NCBI GenBank assembly: GCA_023413185.1
Contig: JAEZQD010000141.1
Span: 1 to 24,457 of the forward strand
Source: Bacillota bacterium
GTDB taxonomy: Bacteria; Bacillota; Clostridia; Oscillospirales; Ruminococcaceae
Direction of reading: 5' to 3'
Length of the DNA: 24,457 bases
Made by a program: the position numbers and the translations under genes. This document shows, one piece after another, positions 7,355 through 15,381 of the stretch. Numbering within the stretch: position 1 is the stretch's first letter; each line of letters opens with the position of its first letter. The notes under the pieces are model-generated. The model did no database searches, was not told the DNA's origin, and saw only the letters and a list, made by a program, of their open reading frames with translations.

Positions 7355-8353
7355 ATGAAGTTTTCGACGATATACCGATACACGCGCATACCGCTGGTAC
7401 TCCTGCTCGCGTTGCTATTCCCGCTTTTTGCGCCCAATAACTACTGGCTGCACATTGCAAACATCGCGGGGATATTCGCAATCTGCAGCCTTAGCCTGAA
7501 CCTGCTTACCGGCTGCACCGGATTATTCTCGGTGGGACACATCGCATTCTACGGTCTTGGGTCGTATACCGCCGCCATTCTCTCCACCCGTTTGGAGCTG
7601 CCGTTTTACGTCACGCTTCCGTGCGCGGGACTGGTCGCAATGGTATTCGGTCTGCTGCTTGGCATACCCACCCTGCGGCTGAAGGGGTTGTATCTGGGCG
7701 TTGCAACCCTTGCCTTCGGTGAGATTGCCTATCAGGTGTTTGTTAACTGGGATGCCGTCACCAACGGCACGCGCGGGATACTCGGCATTCCCTCGCCGGT
7801 GCTGCTCGGCTTTGAGTTTCGCGACTACAAAAGCTACTACTATCTTGTTTTGTTCTTTTTGGTGCTTGTCATCATCCTGTGCCGTAATCTGATTCACTCA
7901 CGCACCGGCAGGGCGCTTCTTTCCATCCGCGAGAACGCGATAGCGGCAGAGGCGATGGGCATTAACATCGTGCGCTATAAGATGATTGCATTTGCGGCAT
8001 CAGCGTTTTTTGCCGGTATTGCGGGTGCGCTGTACGCCTATGAGGTACACTTTATCTCTCCTGAGTCTTTTGTGGGCGCCGAGTCGGTATCGGTGCTTGC
8101 CATGATGGTGGTGGGCGGTATCGGCAGCATTCCCGGCTCTGTGGTGGGTGCTATTGTGCTCAGCGTCATTCCCGAGGTGCTTCGCTCGGCGGGAGACATC
8201 CGTCTGGTACTGTACGGAGCGGCCATAGTGGGGATTATCATCTTCGCCCCCAAAGGGCTTGGCGGAGCGATTGAATGGGTAGACAACAGGCTGTGCGGAC
8301 GGTACAAGCCCAAAGCAAAGAACGAGAAGGGGGGCGCTGTGGATGAGCAGTGA
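7355..8353 (+). CDS. livM: ABC transporter permease, LivM type
   Basis: This 332-residue permease has the LivM signatures: 'LSLNLLTGCTGLFSVGHIAFYGLGSYTAA' near residues 48-76, 'GLYLGVATLAFGEI' near 112-125, and the coupling loop 'SRTGRALLSIRENAIAAEAMGINIVRYK'. The C-terminal part has the expected helices and ends in a short charged tail. ATG 7355 follows an AAAGGAAGGG site at 7338-7347. The 3' end overlaps the start of the LivG gene by 11 bases, so the two are translationally coupled. With LivH it forms the membrane channel. Confidence 0.93.
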   Translation: MKFSTIYRYTRIPLVLLLALLFPLFAPNNYWLHIANIAGIFAICSLSLNLLTGCTGLFSVGHIAFYGLGSYTAAILSTRLELPFYVTLPCAGLVAMVFGLLLGIPTLRLKGLYLGVATLAFGEIAYQVFVNWDAVTNGTRGILGIPSPVLLGFEFRDYKSYYYLVLFFLVLVIILCRNLIHSRTGRALLSIRENAIAAEAMGINIVRYKMIAFAASAFFAGIAGALYAYEVHFISPESFVGAESVSVLAMMVVGGIGSIPGSVVGAIVLSVIPEVLRSAGDIRLVLYGAAIVGIIIFAPKGLGGAIEWVDNRLCGRYKPKAKNEKGGAVDEQ

Positions 8354-9113
8354 GCGGATTCTGCAAACCAAGAACCTCGGCATTACCTTTGACGGTCTGG
8401 TCGCGCTTGAGGGGGTGGATTTTACGGCGGAACAGGGCGACATTACCGCTATCATCGGTCCAAACGGCGCAGGTAAAACCACGTTCTTCAACCTGATTGC
8501 GGGCTTTTATACCCCAACAGCCGGTTCTGTGGAGTATTTAGGCACAGACATTACCCGCCTTAAGCCCTTTCAGCGCGCGGACGCGGGCATTGCGCGCACC
8601 TTTCAGAACATCAACCTGTTTCGGGATATGAGCGTAATGGACAACGCCCTTGTGGGTCTGCACTGCCACGGTAAAAGCGGCGTGGTCGCCAATATGCTTC
8701 GCACGCCCGGTCAGCGCAGGGAGGAAAAACGCCTTCGTGACGAGGTCATGCAATCGCTTGAATTCCTAGGTCTTGCCGATTACGCGAACGAAAAGGCAGG
8801 CAGCCTTTCGTACGGCATGCAGAAAAACCTAGAGATTGCGCGGGCACTTGCCTCCAGACCAAAGGTGCTGCTGCTTGACGAGCCGGCATCGGGTCTCAAC
8901 ACGCAGGACCTGGACGAGCTTTCTCGCCGAATACTTAAGATTCGCGACCGTGGCATAGCGGTGGTGTTGATTGAACATAAGATGGACGTGGTCATGTCCA
9001 TATCGGATAAGATCATGGTACTCAACTTCGGCAAAAAGATTGCCGCCGGCACGCCGGACGAGATTAAGAGCAACCATGAGGTGATTGAGGCATATCTGGG
9101 CAAAGAGGACTAA
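8343..9113 (+). CDS. livG: ABC transporter ATP-binding protein, LivG type
   Basis: This 256-residue ATPase has Walker A G-P-N-G-A-G-K-T at 39-46, a Q-loop in 'ARTFQNINLFRDMSVMDNALVG', Walker B 'VLLLDEPASGL', and the H-loop in 'IEHKMDVVM'. The insertion after 'ALVGLHCH' and the C-terminal 'ADKIMVLNFGKKIAAGTPDEI'-like region (here SDKIMVLNFG) are typical of LivG. The ABC signature reads LSYGMQKN, where the family usually has LSYGQQR. The ATG at 8343 lies inside the end of livM. It drives the importer together with LivF. Confidence 0.94.
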   Translation: MSSERILQTKNLGITFDGLVALEGVDFTAEQGDITAIIGPNGAGKTTFFNLIAGFYTPTAGSVEYLGTDITRLKPFQRADAGIARTFQNINLFRDMSVMDNALVGLHCHGKSGVVANMLRTPGQRREEKRLRDEVMQSLEFLGLADYANEKAGSLSYGMQKNLEIARALASRPKVLLLDEPASGLNTQDLDELSRRILKIRDRGIAVVLIEHKMDVVMSISDKIMVLNFGKKIAAGTPDEIKSNHEVIEAYLGKED

Positions 9114-9140
9114 AGCGCAGCAAATGCGCGCTGCCCCTCT

Positions 9141-9193
9141 TGCGGCGCAGCCGCATCGCAATTACCATGGCGCGTTGCGCATTGTTTGCGCAA
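9141..9193 (+). repeat. GC-rich hairpins in the livG-livF gap
   Basis: In the 105-base gap between the ATPase genes TGCGGC-GCA-GCCGCA forms a 6-bp hairpin (9141-9155), and TTGCGCA-TTGTT-TGCGCAA a 7-bp hairpin (9175-9193). Further GCGC-rich pairings are possible from 9115 to 9135. No T-run follows. They may slow nucleases or tune livF translation, since the ribosome binding site is close by at 9199-9206. Confidence 0.45.
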
Positions 9194-9218
9194 TCGTCGG
9201 GAAGGGATGGTCATATCA

Positions 9219-9947
9219 ATGCTGAAACTAAGCAATGTCAGCGTCGCCTATACAAACCTTGAGGTGCTTCACGGCATAAGCATTGAGGTTAATCAGGGCG
9301 AGGTCGTCACCATAATCGGCGCAAACGGCGCGGGAAAAAGCACGACCCTGAAGTCGATTGCAGGGCTGCTCGGCAAGAAAAAAGGCTCGTCTATTGTGTT
9401 TGACGGGCAGGATATAACCGGTCTTGACGCAGAAAAGGTGGTAGCCACTGGTCTTGCGCTGGTGCCCGAGGGGCGGCGCGTGTTTCCAGAGCTGTCGGTA
9501 AAGGATAACCTCGAGCTGGGCGCGTACCTTCGCCATAAGGACAAAAAAGGTATTGCGGAGGATCTCGAGCTTGTTTACTCCATCTTCCCCCGTCTGCAAG
9601 AGCGGCACAAGCAGCCTGCCAAAACCCTCTCGGGCGGCGAACAGCAGATGCTTGCAATCGGGCGGTCGCTAATGTCTAAGCCAAAGCTTCTGATGCTAGA
9701 CGAGCCGTCCACCGGTCTTGCGCCGCTTGTGGTACAGGAGATTTTTAAAATCATCCGCCGCCTAAACGCCGAGCGCGGCATCACCGTGCTGTTGGTGGAG
9801 CAGAATGCAAAGATGGCGCTTTCGGTTGCCGATAGGGGCTATGTGCTCAAAAACGGCGATATCGTACTCAGCGACACCGGCAAAAACCTGCTAAGCAACC
9901 CCTCCATCCGCGAGGCGTACCTGGGAGAAAAGATATACCACGAGTAA
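9219..9947 (+). CDS. livF: ABC transporter ATP-binding protein, LivF type
   Basis: This 242-residue ATPase has Walker A G-A-N-G-A-G-K-S, the ABC signature LSGGEQQML, Walker B 'LLMLDEPSTGL', and the LivF-specific 'ALVPEGRRVFPELSVKDNLELGA' and 'VLLVEQNAKMAL' segments. I choose ATG 9219 because GGGAAGGG at 9199-9206 then has a 12-base spacing; ATG 9207 is in frame but would leave no spacing, and longer in-frame starts fall in the hairpin region. It is the last gene of the five-part importer. A 99-base gap with a palindrome separates it from the enzyme genes. Confidence 0.94.
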   Translation: MLKLSNVSVAYTNLEVLHGISIEVNQGEVVTIIGANGAGKSTTLKSIAGLLGKKKGSSIVFDGQDITGLDAEKVVATGLALVPEGRRVFPELSVKDNLELGAYLRHKDKKGIAEDLELVYSIFPRLQERHKQPAKTLSGGEQQMLAIGRSLMSKPKLLMLDEPSTGLAPLVVQEIFKIIRRLNAERGITVLLVEQNAKMALSVADRGYVLKNGDIVLSDTGKNLLSNPSIREAYLGEKIYHE

Positions 9948-10004
9948 CGCTCTTGCATAAAGGGAGTGCCGTAATAATGAAATTCTGATTGTAGCCACCA
10001 AGAG

Positions 10005-10018
10005 TTAGAGTACTCTAA
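10005..10018. promoter_or_regulatory. Perfect 14-base palindrome upstream of the enzyme genes
   Basis: TTAGAGTACTCTAA is its own reverse complement. It lies 29 bases before the ATG at 10047 and 57 bases after the transporter genes. It is a candidate operator or mRNA structure; no copy was noticed at the other promoters. Confidence 0.35.
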
Positions 10019-10046
10019 TTTCTTCCGAGAAGGAGTGAGATTACCG

Positions 10047-11450
10047 ATGTTTGAGCTTGCCGTAATCAATGGCGCCATCGTAACCCCGCAAACCGTTGCC
10101 AAGGGCAACCTATATGTTAAAGACGGGCTGATTGCCGCTGTCACCGACCCTTCCGTGCGTCTTGATGCCGGGGCGACACTGGATGCGCGAGGGCTTCATG
10201 TGTTCCCGGGGTTTATCGACCCGCATGTGCATTCCCGCGACGGTGGCGCCACGCACAAGGAAGACTTTTGGCACTCTACCCGCGCGGCTGCACTGGGCGG
10301 AATCACCACGCTAATCGAAATGCCAAACGCCGTGCCCGCTGTTTCCGACGCACAGCGCTTTGCCCGGCAAAAGGAGAACCTCGCCGCCAAGGCATATATC
10401 GATTTTGCCATGTGGGCGCTCTGCCTTGGTAAGCTTAACAACGATAACCTCGCCGAGCTTGACGAACTGGGTGCGGCGGCGTTTAAGTTCTTTTGGGGCT
10501 ACGCCATCAATAAAGAGACCTACGGTCTTGTGTACAACTACAAAAAGTACGATAGCAGCGTAATCCCCCCACTATCAGACGGCGAGATATATACCATCTT
10601 TGAACAGGTGGCAAAAACGGGCAAGCCCCTCGCCATCCATGCCGAGAATGCGTCGCTGATGGGAGAACTGCTTGAGCGGGTAAAACCCGCCTACTACCAA
10701 AACGAATACGAGGCGCTGCTTGCCACCCGCCCATCGGTGGCGGAGGAGACCATCATCAACACCGCGGTGTCGTTTGCACGCGCGACGGGCGCACACCTAC
10801 ACATCCTGCACATGAGCGCGCGGGAGGGCGTGGACATCCTGCGCCGCGCAAAACGGGAGGGTGTTGCGGTGACGGGAGAAACCGCCCCGCACTACCTGAC
10901 GCTGACAAAAGAGGACTTCGCCCGGGTGGGTACCGCCATAAAGGGCTACCCGCCGGTACGCGGCAAGGCGGATCAGGACGCCCTGTGGCAGGGTCTGTGC
11001 GACGGTACGATCGACAGCCTTGGTTCCGACCACGCGCCCCATACCGCTCAGGAGAAGTCGGGCAGCCTGTTTGAGATTCCCGCCGGCATGTGCAGCATCG
11101 AGACCCTTGTGCCGCTTATGCTTGACGCGGCAAACAAAAAAAAGATATCCCTTGGGCGTTTGGCACAGGTTCTAAGCGAAAACACCGCAAAGCTCTATGG
11201 TCTTTACCCGCAAAAGGGCTCGCTTTTGCCCGGCACCGATGCGGACATTACCATTGTGGACCTTGCGCGTGATAAAATCATCCGAGCAGGCGAGATGTTC
11301 AGCATCAGCAAGGTCACGGCTTTTGACGGTGTTGCCGTCGTCGGGGTACCGGTACATACCATCGTGCGCGGCAATATCCTGGTGCAGGACGGTAAGCTCA
11401 CCACCGAGCGCAGCACGGGGCGTTTTGTTTGCGCTGCCTCAGGGCGATGA
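10047..11450 (+). CDS. Cyclic amidohydrolase, allantoinase/hydantoinase/dihydroorotase superfamily
   Basis: This 467-residue enzyme opens a cyclic amide ring; the exact substrate is open. The binuclear metal site of the family is complete: H60-V-H62-S-R64, a probable carbamylated Lys147 in AAFKFFWGY, His198 in AIHAEN, His255 in HILHMSA, and Asp328 in LGSDHAPH. It resembles allantoinases and hydantoinases more than the dihydroorotase at 14064, with an insertion around 160-175 (VYNYKKYDSS). I use ATG 10047, 11 bases after AAGGAG; GTG 10035 in frame overlaps that site. It heads the enzyme part of the cluster. Possible jobs are allantoin, hydantoin, dihydropyrimidine or 5-carboxymethylhydantoin hydrolysis, giving carbamoyl products for the M20 enzyme downstream. 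Confidence 0.88.
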   Translation: MFELAVINGAIVTPQTVAKGNLYVKDGLIAAVTDPSVRLDAGATLDARGLHVFPGFIDPHVHSRDGGATHKEDFWHSTRAAALGGITTLIEMPNAVPAVSDAQRFARQKENLAAKAYIDFAMWALCLGKLNNDNLAELDELGAAAFKFFWGYAINKETYGLVYNYKKYDSSVIPPLSDGEIYTIFEQVAKTGKPLAIHAENASLMGELLERVKPAYYQNEYEALLATRPSVAEETIINTAVSFARATGAHLHILHMSAREGVDILRRAKREGVAVTGETAPHYLTLTKEDFARVGTAIKGYPPVRGKADQDALWQGLCDGTIDSLGSDHAPHTAQEKSGSLFEIPAGMCSIETLVPLMLDAANKKKISLGRLAQVLSENTAKLYGLYPQKGSLLPGTDADITIVDLARDKIIRAGEMFSISKVTAFDGVAVVGVPVHTIVRGNILVQDGKLTTERSTGRFVCAASGR

Positions 11451-11487
11451 GCAAGCCCTTGTATTTTCGAAAGGGTGGATGAATACG

Positions 11488-12792
11488 ATGGATACCACAA
11501 GCCATGCCACCTTTGCCGCGGTGGGGGATCTGTTTATCACCCGCCCCGTGCCGGAGGGCGGCTACGACGGGCAGGATGCGCTTATTGCTTTTCTGCGCGC
11601 ACACGACGTGCGGTTTGCGAACCTTGAGGTTACGGTACACGACCGCGAGGGCTACCCGTTCGGCTTCAGCGGCGGCACATGGGCGATGGCTCACCCCACG
11701 CTGCTCGACGACGTGGCGCGGTTCGGCTTTAATGCCTACAATGCGGCAAACAACCATGCGATGGATTACAGCCATAACGGGCTGCTTTGCACCATAAAAT
11801 ATCTTAAAGAGCGACGTCTTGCCTTTGCCGGTATCGGCGAAAACCTTGCCGACGCGAGTGCGCCGGTGTATATAGAGGGCAAAAATCTGCGTGCGTCCTT
11901 GGTGGCGTGCAGTGCCACCTTTCACGAGGCATGGGCGGCGGGCGAGCAGCGCCCCGATATGATTGGTCGCCCGGGGCTTAACCCCCTGCGAGCGAAGACA
12001 AAATACCATATCACGCCCGAAAACGCACGAATGCTCAGGGTGCTTGCGGGTGAGATAGACATCAACGCCCAGTACAATCTCGACGTAAAAGAGGGGTTTG
12101 CCCTGCCTGTGGCAGGAACACTGCGGTTTGGTGGGCACGAGTTTGTAGAGGACACAAAGAACTACAAGGAAACCGCTCCTCATCCCGAGGATGCCGCGCG
12201 CATTTTAAACGCGGTGCGGGAGGCTAAAAGCCAGTCCGATTACGTTATGGTCAGTATCCACTCCCACGAGATGGAGGGCGAGGACAAGGAACGCCCCGCA
12301 CGCTTCTTTCGCGACTTCGCACACGCGTGCATCGATGCGGGTGCGGGAGCGGTACTCGGGCACGGTCCGCATATCCTGCGGGGCATAGAGCGTTACAAAG
12401 ACGGCGCAATCTTCTACAGCCTCGGTAACTTTATCTTCGAAAACGACACTACCACCCACCAGCCCGCCGATTTTTATCAGAAATACGGTCTTACCGGTCA
12501 CGACCTCGCGGGCAAGGGGATGACGGTGCGCAGCCAAAACGGCACAATCGGTCTTGGCGTGGACGAACGGGTATGGAAGTCGGTAGTCGCCTCGTGGGAG
12601 GTGCATAACGGCAAAACAGGTGTTGTGCGTCTGCACCCGATCCGCCTTGGATACGAGAAGTCCCGCTGGCGCAAGGGGCTGCCGGTACTTGCGCAGGACG
12701 ATAAACTGCTCCAACATATTAAGGGGCTCAGCGCAGACCTTGGCACCCGTCTGCGGGTGCAAGACCATGTGGGAATCATCGACCCGGTTTAG
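11488..12792 (+). CDS. CapA-family metallophosphatase-like protein, soluble
   Basis: This 434-residue protein carries the CapA/PgsA pattern: GD motif at 13-14, 'FANLEVTV' at 43-50, 'NAANNHAMDYSHNGL' at 85-99, H258-S-H260-E in place of the usual H-W-G-x-E, then 'GHGPHILRGIERYKDGAIFYSLGNFIFEN' at 291-319. Family members are calcineurin-like metallophosphoesterases, some tied to poly-gamma-glutamate capsules. Those are usually membrane anchored, but this one begins directly with the domain and has no signal or membrane segment, so it should be cytoplasmic. ATG 11488 has AAGGGTGG 9 bases upstream; ATG 11479 in frame is too close to it. The long open frame upstream is overlap with the previous gene. 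Its role between amidohydrolase genes is unknown; a phosphatase step or product control is possible. Confidence 0.85.
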   Translation: MDTTSHATFAAVGDLFITRPVPEGGYDGQDALIAFLRAHDVRFANLEVTVHDREGYPFGFSGGTWAMAHPTLLDDVARFGFNAYNAANNHAMDYSHNGLLCTIKYLKERRLAFAGIGENLADASAPVYIEGKNLRASLVACSATFHEAWAAGEQRPDMIGRPGLNPLRAKTKYHITPENARMLRVLAGEIDINAQYNLDVKEGFALPVAGTLRFGGHEFVEDTKNYKETAPHPEDAARILNAVREAKSQSDYVMVSIHSHEMEGEDKERPARFFRDFAHACIDAGAGAVLGHGPHILRGIERYKDGAIFYSLGNFIFENDTTTHQPADFYQKYGLTGHDLAGKGMTVRSQNGTIGLGVDERVWKSVVASWEVHNGKTGVVRLHPIRLGYEKSRWRKGLPVLAQDDKLLQHIKGLSADLGTRLRVQDHVGIIDPV

Positions 12793-12843
12793 GCTTTTAC
12801 AGTTTCTCCATCACACGGCTTGGATAAAAAGGGGTAATACAGT

Positions 12844-14067
12844 ATGCAACATTTACTTGACGATCTTGAATATGCCGAATACCTGTTCGAACGGTTTTAC
12901 AGCCCGGGAAGCACAGAAAGCGGCGGCGTCACCCGCCTTGGCTACACCGACACAGAGGATGAAATGATTCGCATCTTTACGCAGCTAGGGGAGGAAAAGG
13001 GGTACCAAAGCTATACCGACGAGGTGGGCAACTCCTTTTTAAAGCGTGCTTCCGACGACGGCAAACAACCCTACGTTTTAATCGGCTCGCATCTGGACTC
13101 GGTGATTGACGGTGGGCGTTATGACGGGGTTGTGGGGGTCATTGCGGGGCTACTCCTGCTGCGTTGGTGCGATGCCATGCAGCTTACGCTGCCCGTGCGT
13201 GTGGCTGCGCTGCGCTGTGAGGAATCGAGCAACTTTTCGCGCAGCACCATAGGCAGCGGGCTGATTACCAAAGAGGTATATAAAAACGACATCGGCGAAG
13301 CGATAGGCAAGGACGGCAGACCCCTGCGGGAGGTATTTGCAGAGCGGGGATACAGCCTTAACCCCAGCCAGATTCAAGGGGTGCGCTCTTATCTGGAACT
13401 GCATATCGAACAAGGGCGTGTGCTGGAGGAATACGGGGACCGGGTGGGTATTGTCACCACCATAGCGGGGCCCAGACGGTTTAACATCCACATCCACGGC
13501 ATGGCGGAGCATTCGGGTACCACCCCAATGCCCATGCGCACCGACGCGCTATGCGCCGCCGCCGAGATCATCCTTGAGATTGAGCGCATCGGCAGGGAGG
13601 AGTCGGTATACCAGTCGGTGGCTACGGTGGGTACCGTAAAGAATATCCCCAACGCACTCAACGTCATCCCCGGCGGGGTGGAGCTTGGCGTGGATATGCG
13701 CGGTGTGGATGTTCAAAGCCTTGACCGGATGGAGGAGCAGCTTAAACTCGCCTGCCGCCGCATCTGCGCCGAGCGCGGTGCGACCTATTTTCGCGAAAAA
13801 ACCTCTGATATCCCGCCTATCGGTATGTCGCCTGTGCTACAGGATAAACTGCTCAACGCGGCAAAGGCACTTCGCATCCCTCACAAAAGCATGATGAGCG
13901 GTGCGGGTCACGATGCGATGTCGTTTGCGCATATCTGCGATACCGCAATGGTATTCATCCCCTGCAAGGGCGGTGTCAGCCACAACAAGGGTGAGTTTAC
14001 CACCATCGAATCCATCCTGGACGGCGCAATGGTGCTGTTTGAATACCTGAAAGGGGAAGCGCAATGA
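12844..14067 (+). CDS. M20-family N-carbamoyl-L-amino acid hydrolase / ureidosuccinase candidate
   Basis: This 407-residue zinc amidohydrolase belongs to the hydantoinase/carbamoylase branch of M20, with N-carbamoyl-amino acid hydrolases, beta-ureidopropionases and allantoate amidohydrolases. Metal and catalytic residues are visible: His83 (GSHLDS), Asp94 (GGRYDG), Glu126-Glu127, His187 (LELHIEQG) and His380 near the end. Substrate-site residues of the family are also present: His223 in AEHSGTTPM, Asn273 in PNALNVIPG and Arg286 in DMRG. The usual EEGSRF is EESSNF here. Its TGA overlaps the ATG of the dihydroorotase gene by 4 bases, which implies tight coupling. With that partner the natural reaction would be N-carbamoyl-L-aspartate to aspartate, CO2 and ammonia; substrate is inferred from context only. 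Confidence 0.88.
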   Translation: MQHLLDDLEYAEYLFERFYSPGSTESGGVTRLGYTDTEDEMIRIFTQLGEEKGYQSYTDEVGNSFLKRASDDGKQPYVLIGSHLDSVIDGGRYDGVVGVIAGLLLLRWCDAMQLTLPVRVAALRCEESSNFSRSTIGSGLITKEVYKNDIGEAIGKDGRPLREVFAERGYSLNPSQIQGVRSYLELHIEQGRVLEEYGDRVGIVTTIAGPRRFNIHIHGMAEHSGTTPMPMRTDALCAAAEIILEIERIGREESVYQSVATVGTVKNIPNALNVIPGGVELGVDMRGVDVQSLDRMEEQLKLACRRICAERGATYFREKTSDIPPIGMSPVLQDKLLNAAKALRIPHKSMMSGAGHDAMSFAHICDTAMVFIPCKGGVSHNKGEFTTIESILDGAMVLFEYLKGEAQ

Positions 14068-15338
14068 TTCTGATTAAAGACGGACGCGTCATAGACCCAG
14101 AGCGCGGTGTTGACGATATTCTGGATATTGTCATTGACGACGGCGTAATACAGAACATCGGCAAATACCAGCGCGACGAGCGTTATGAGCACATTATTGA
14201 GGCGTCGGGGCTGGTGGTTGCCCCCGGTCTTGTGGATGTACATGTTCATTTTCGCGACCCCGGTCTTACCTACAAGGAAGACATTGACACCGGCGCGCAG
14301 TCGGCGGCAAAGGGCGGCTTCACCACCGTGGTATGTATGGCAAATACCAGTCCTGTGGCAGACAACCCCGACACTCTGCGGGATATTGCAGATAAAGCAA
14401 AAAAAGCCGACATCCGTGTGCTTGCGGTGGCAGCCGTTACAAAGGGGTTGCAGGGGCGGGAGCTGACCGATATGGCGTCGCTGCTGGGTGCCGGTGCGGT
14501 CGGCTTTTCGGACGACGGTATGCCGATAAAGGACATCGCGCTGATGACTGAGGCACTGATTCGCGCAAAGGAGCTTAACGCGGTCATCAGCCTGCACGAG
14601 GAGGAGCCGTCGCTGATTGCACAGAGCGGCATTAACGCAGGCGTGGTGGCGCAGCAGCTGAAGCTAGCCGGTGCCCCCGCTGCGGCGGAGGATGTTTTGG
14701 TAGCGCGGGATTGCATGCTCAGCCTTTACACCGGTGCGCGGGTACACCTGCAGCACCTCAGCTCAAAGAATGCGGTGAAGCTGGTGCGGCTTGCCAAACA
14801 GATGGCTGCGCCTGTCACCGCCGAGGCAACCCCACAGCACTTCTCCCTCTGCGAGGAGGCGGTGCTCGAGTGCGGCACGCTTGCCAAGGTCAACCCGCCC
14901 ATACGCACCCGGGAGGATCGGTACGAGATCATCGAAGGGCTCAAGGACGGCACCATTGACATTATCGCCACCGACCACGCCCCCCACAGCCGCGAGGAAA
15001 AGCAGCGCGCCTTTGGGGATGCGCCCAGCGGCGTAATCGGTCTTGAGACGGTACTCGCCTTAGGCATAACGAAGCTGGTACGCAAGGGGCACCTTACCAT
15101 GTCGGACCTGATAGAGAAGATGAGCCTGAATCCGGCGCGTTTATACGGGCTTAACGCGGGACGTATTGCCCAGGGCGCGCCCGCCGACCTGGTGCTGTTT
15201 GACCCGAACAAGGAGTGGGTGGTGCGGGAAGACCAGTTTTTTTCTAAGTCCGCAAATTCACCCTTTATTGGAAAAACCCTTTACGGTCTGGTACAATATA
15301 CCCTGTGCGGCGGCAAAATTGTATATAAAGCGCGTTGA
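14064..15338 (+). CDS. pyrC: Dihydroorotase, class I PyrC type
   Basis: This 424-residue protein matches class I dihydroorotases closely in sequence and length. It interconverts dihydroorotate and N-carbamoyl-L-aspartate in the cytoplasm. Diagnostic segments are 'DVHVHFRDPGLTYKEDIDTG' (H60, H62, R64), the Asp150-Asp151 pair in GFSDDGMP, His178 in SLHEEE, His231 in HLQHLSS, and Asp304 in IATDHAPH, followed by 'PSGVIGLET'. HEEE replaces the more usual HCED. ATG 14064 overlaps the M20 stop (ATGA). In a biosynthetic operon pyrB would be expected near; here an N-carbamoyl-amino acid hydrolase precedes it and PyrK-PyrD follow, which points to a degradative direction, though the enzyme itself is reversible. 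Confidence 0.92.
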   Translation: MILIKDGRVIDPERGVDDILDIVIDDGVIQNIGKYQRDERYEHIIEASGLVVAPGLVDVHVHFRDPGLTYKEDIDTGAQSAAKGGFTTVVCMANTSPVADNPDTLRDIADKAKKADIRVLAVAAVTKGLQGRELTDMASLLGAGAVGFSDDGMPIKDIALMTEALIRAKELNAVISLHEEEPSLIAQSGINAGVVAQQLKLAGAPAAAEDVLVARDCMLSLYTGARVHLQHLSSKNAVKLVRLAKQMAAPVTAEATPQHFSLCEEAVLECGTLAKVNPPIRTREDRYEIIEGLKDGTIDIIATDHAPHSREEKQRAFGDAPSGVIGLETVLALGITKLVRKGHLTMSDLIEKMSLNPARLYGLNAGRIAQGAPADLVLFDPNKEWVVREDQFFSKSANSPFIGKTLYGLVQYTLCGGKIVYKAR

Positions 15339-15381
15339 TCGCGCCTGCCGCAACGTTTGTTTATTAAGGGGGAACAAAGCT

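Noticed and set aside
11197..11487. Long in-frame extension upstream of the CapA-like gene
   Set aside because: It overlaps the end of the amidohydrolase in another frame, reads as a shadow, and the ribosome binding site at 11471-11478 supports the start at 11488.
10047..14067. Classical allantoin degradation cluster
   Set aside because: Allantoinase-like and allantoate-amidohydrolase-like families are present with PucR regulators, but no ureidoglycolate, oxamate or carbamate kinase genes follow, and pyrC/K/D do. Kept as an alternative only.
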